Part shown: positions 63,485-64,000 of the stretch, one piece after another
How the letters are laid out: each line of letters starts with the position of its first letter
How positions within the stretch are numbered: position 1 is the stretch's first letter
Assembly: GCA_002838205.1 (NCBI GenBank)
Contig: CP017950.1
Span: 1,060,858 to 1,124,857 of the forward strand
Origin: Tenericutes bacterium MZ-XQ
Lineage (GTDB): Bacteria > Bacillota_I > Bacilli_A > Acholeplasmatales > Acholeplasmataceae
Direction: 5' to 3'
Length of the DNA stretch: 64,000 nt
Notes under the pieces: generated by a model
The model's input: only the letters and a program-made list of their open reading frames with translations
Databases searched by the model: none
Told to the model about the DNA's origin: nothing
Program-made: the position numbers and the translations under genes

Positions 63485-64000
63485 TTATTCACCAACTTTC
63501 AAATGTAACTCTTTTAATTGAACTTGATCAACATCACTTGGTGCTTGCATCATTTGATCTTTTGCACTTTGCGTTTTAGGAAATGCAATGACATCTTTAA
63601 TATTTGTTGTATGTGTCATTAACATAACGATTCTATCTAAACCTAGCGCTAACCCACCATGAGGTGGCGTACCATATTTTAAAGCATCTACAAAGAATCC
63701 AAAACGATGTTTTACATCTTCATCAGTTAATCCTAGTGTTTTAAACATTAATTTTTGGACTTCTTGATCATAGATTCTTAATGATCCCCCACCAATTTCA
63801 TAACCATTTAAAACGATGTCATAGGCTTTAGCATATGCTTCTTTTGGATTATCTTTTAAGACTTTTGGATCACTCGGTTGAGTAAATGGATGATGTTTAG
63901 CATAAAAACGACCTTCTTCTGCATCATATTCTAAAAGTGGCCAATCTGTAATCCATACAAATTGATAATGATTTGGGTCTGCAAGTCCAAACATACTTGC
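63485..64000 (-). CDS. aspS: Aspartyl-tRNA synthetase, C-terminal part (cut by window edge)
   Basis: The visible 171 codons are the end of a class II synthetase of the bacterial AspRS type: FVWITDWPLLEYDAEEGRFYAKHHPFTQP, YDIVLNGYEIGGGSLRIYD, and motif 3 in HGGLALGLDRIVMLM. The frame is open through base 64000, so the start and the anticodon-binding part lie outside the window. It is the first visible gene of the aspS-msrA-comEB-ylbL-lspA-rluD cluster. Confidence 0.93.
   Translation of the reverse strand, partial: ASMFGLADPNHYQFVWITDWPLLEYDAEEGRFYAKHHPFTQPSDPKVLKDNPKEAYAKAYDIVLNGYEIGGGSLRIYDQEVQKLMFKTLGLTDEDVKHRFGFFVDALKYGTPPHGGLALGLDRIVMLMTHTTNIKDVIAFPKTQSAKDQMMQAPSDVDQVQLKELHLKVGE

Overview
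The window is low-GC DNA with mollicute-like content that uses the standard code: TGA is a stop in several genes and tryptophan is TGG. Together with acyl-CoA and branched-chain transporter genes, many lipoproteins and the truB-ribF-rpsO / pnp neighbourhood, this suggests an Acholeplasma-type Mollicute (inference; no database search was possible). No tRNA or rRNA gene and no CRISPR array was seen. One structural RNA gene, RNase P RNA, and one manganese riboswitch are clear.

Layout. 1-2350: the end of tsf, a two-TM protein, and a TetR regulator. 2560-18415: a long + strand island of short-chain acyl-CoA metabolism: MaoC-type hydratase, acyl-CoA dehydrogenase, EtfB/EtfA, thiolase, SDR reductase, KAS III-like protein, a complete Liv-type ABC transporter, a CoA-transferase and two alpha/beta hydrolases. 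Its two promoters each carry a TGAA-N6-TTCA palindrome just after the -10 box, probably the TetR operator, and the second also has a cre-like site. Thiolase, reductase, hydratase, dehydrogenase/ETF and CoA-transferase together make a complete acetyl-CoA/butyrate cycle that would run through (R)-3-hydroxybutyryl-CoA. 18430-20340 has no intact gene and ends in two DnaA-box-like sites. 20348-31260: asparaginase, a membrane protein, lepA / hemW-xer-deoB, a PplA-like lipoprotein, and two CNNM/CorC proteins with a structured leader. 31063-38900: a manganese riboswitch and its exporter-like gene, an IS3-family element inside a terminator, rplY, a third CNNM protein, rnpB and pnp.

39020-50327 is a possible 11.3-kb composite transposon. 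Two 3214-bp inverted copies of an IS1595-like element, each carrying an IS1634-like element at the same site with the same 55-bp target duplication, flank adhE, an S24/S26-like peptidase, a frameshifted GGDEF gene and a GNAT gene. The outer junctions abut the rpsO terminator and the pnp upstream region, so the block appears to separate the usual rpsO-pnp neighbours.

50356-64000: rpsO, a DarA-like c-di-AMP receptor, ribF and truB; a solitary tnpB; an IS91-like element; trxA and mutS2; rnhC; and a minus-strand cluster aspS-msrA-comEB-ylbL-(hypothetical)-lspA-rluD. All three transposon insertions whose target can be reconstructed lie in or beside rho-independent terminators.
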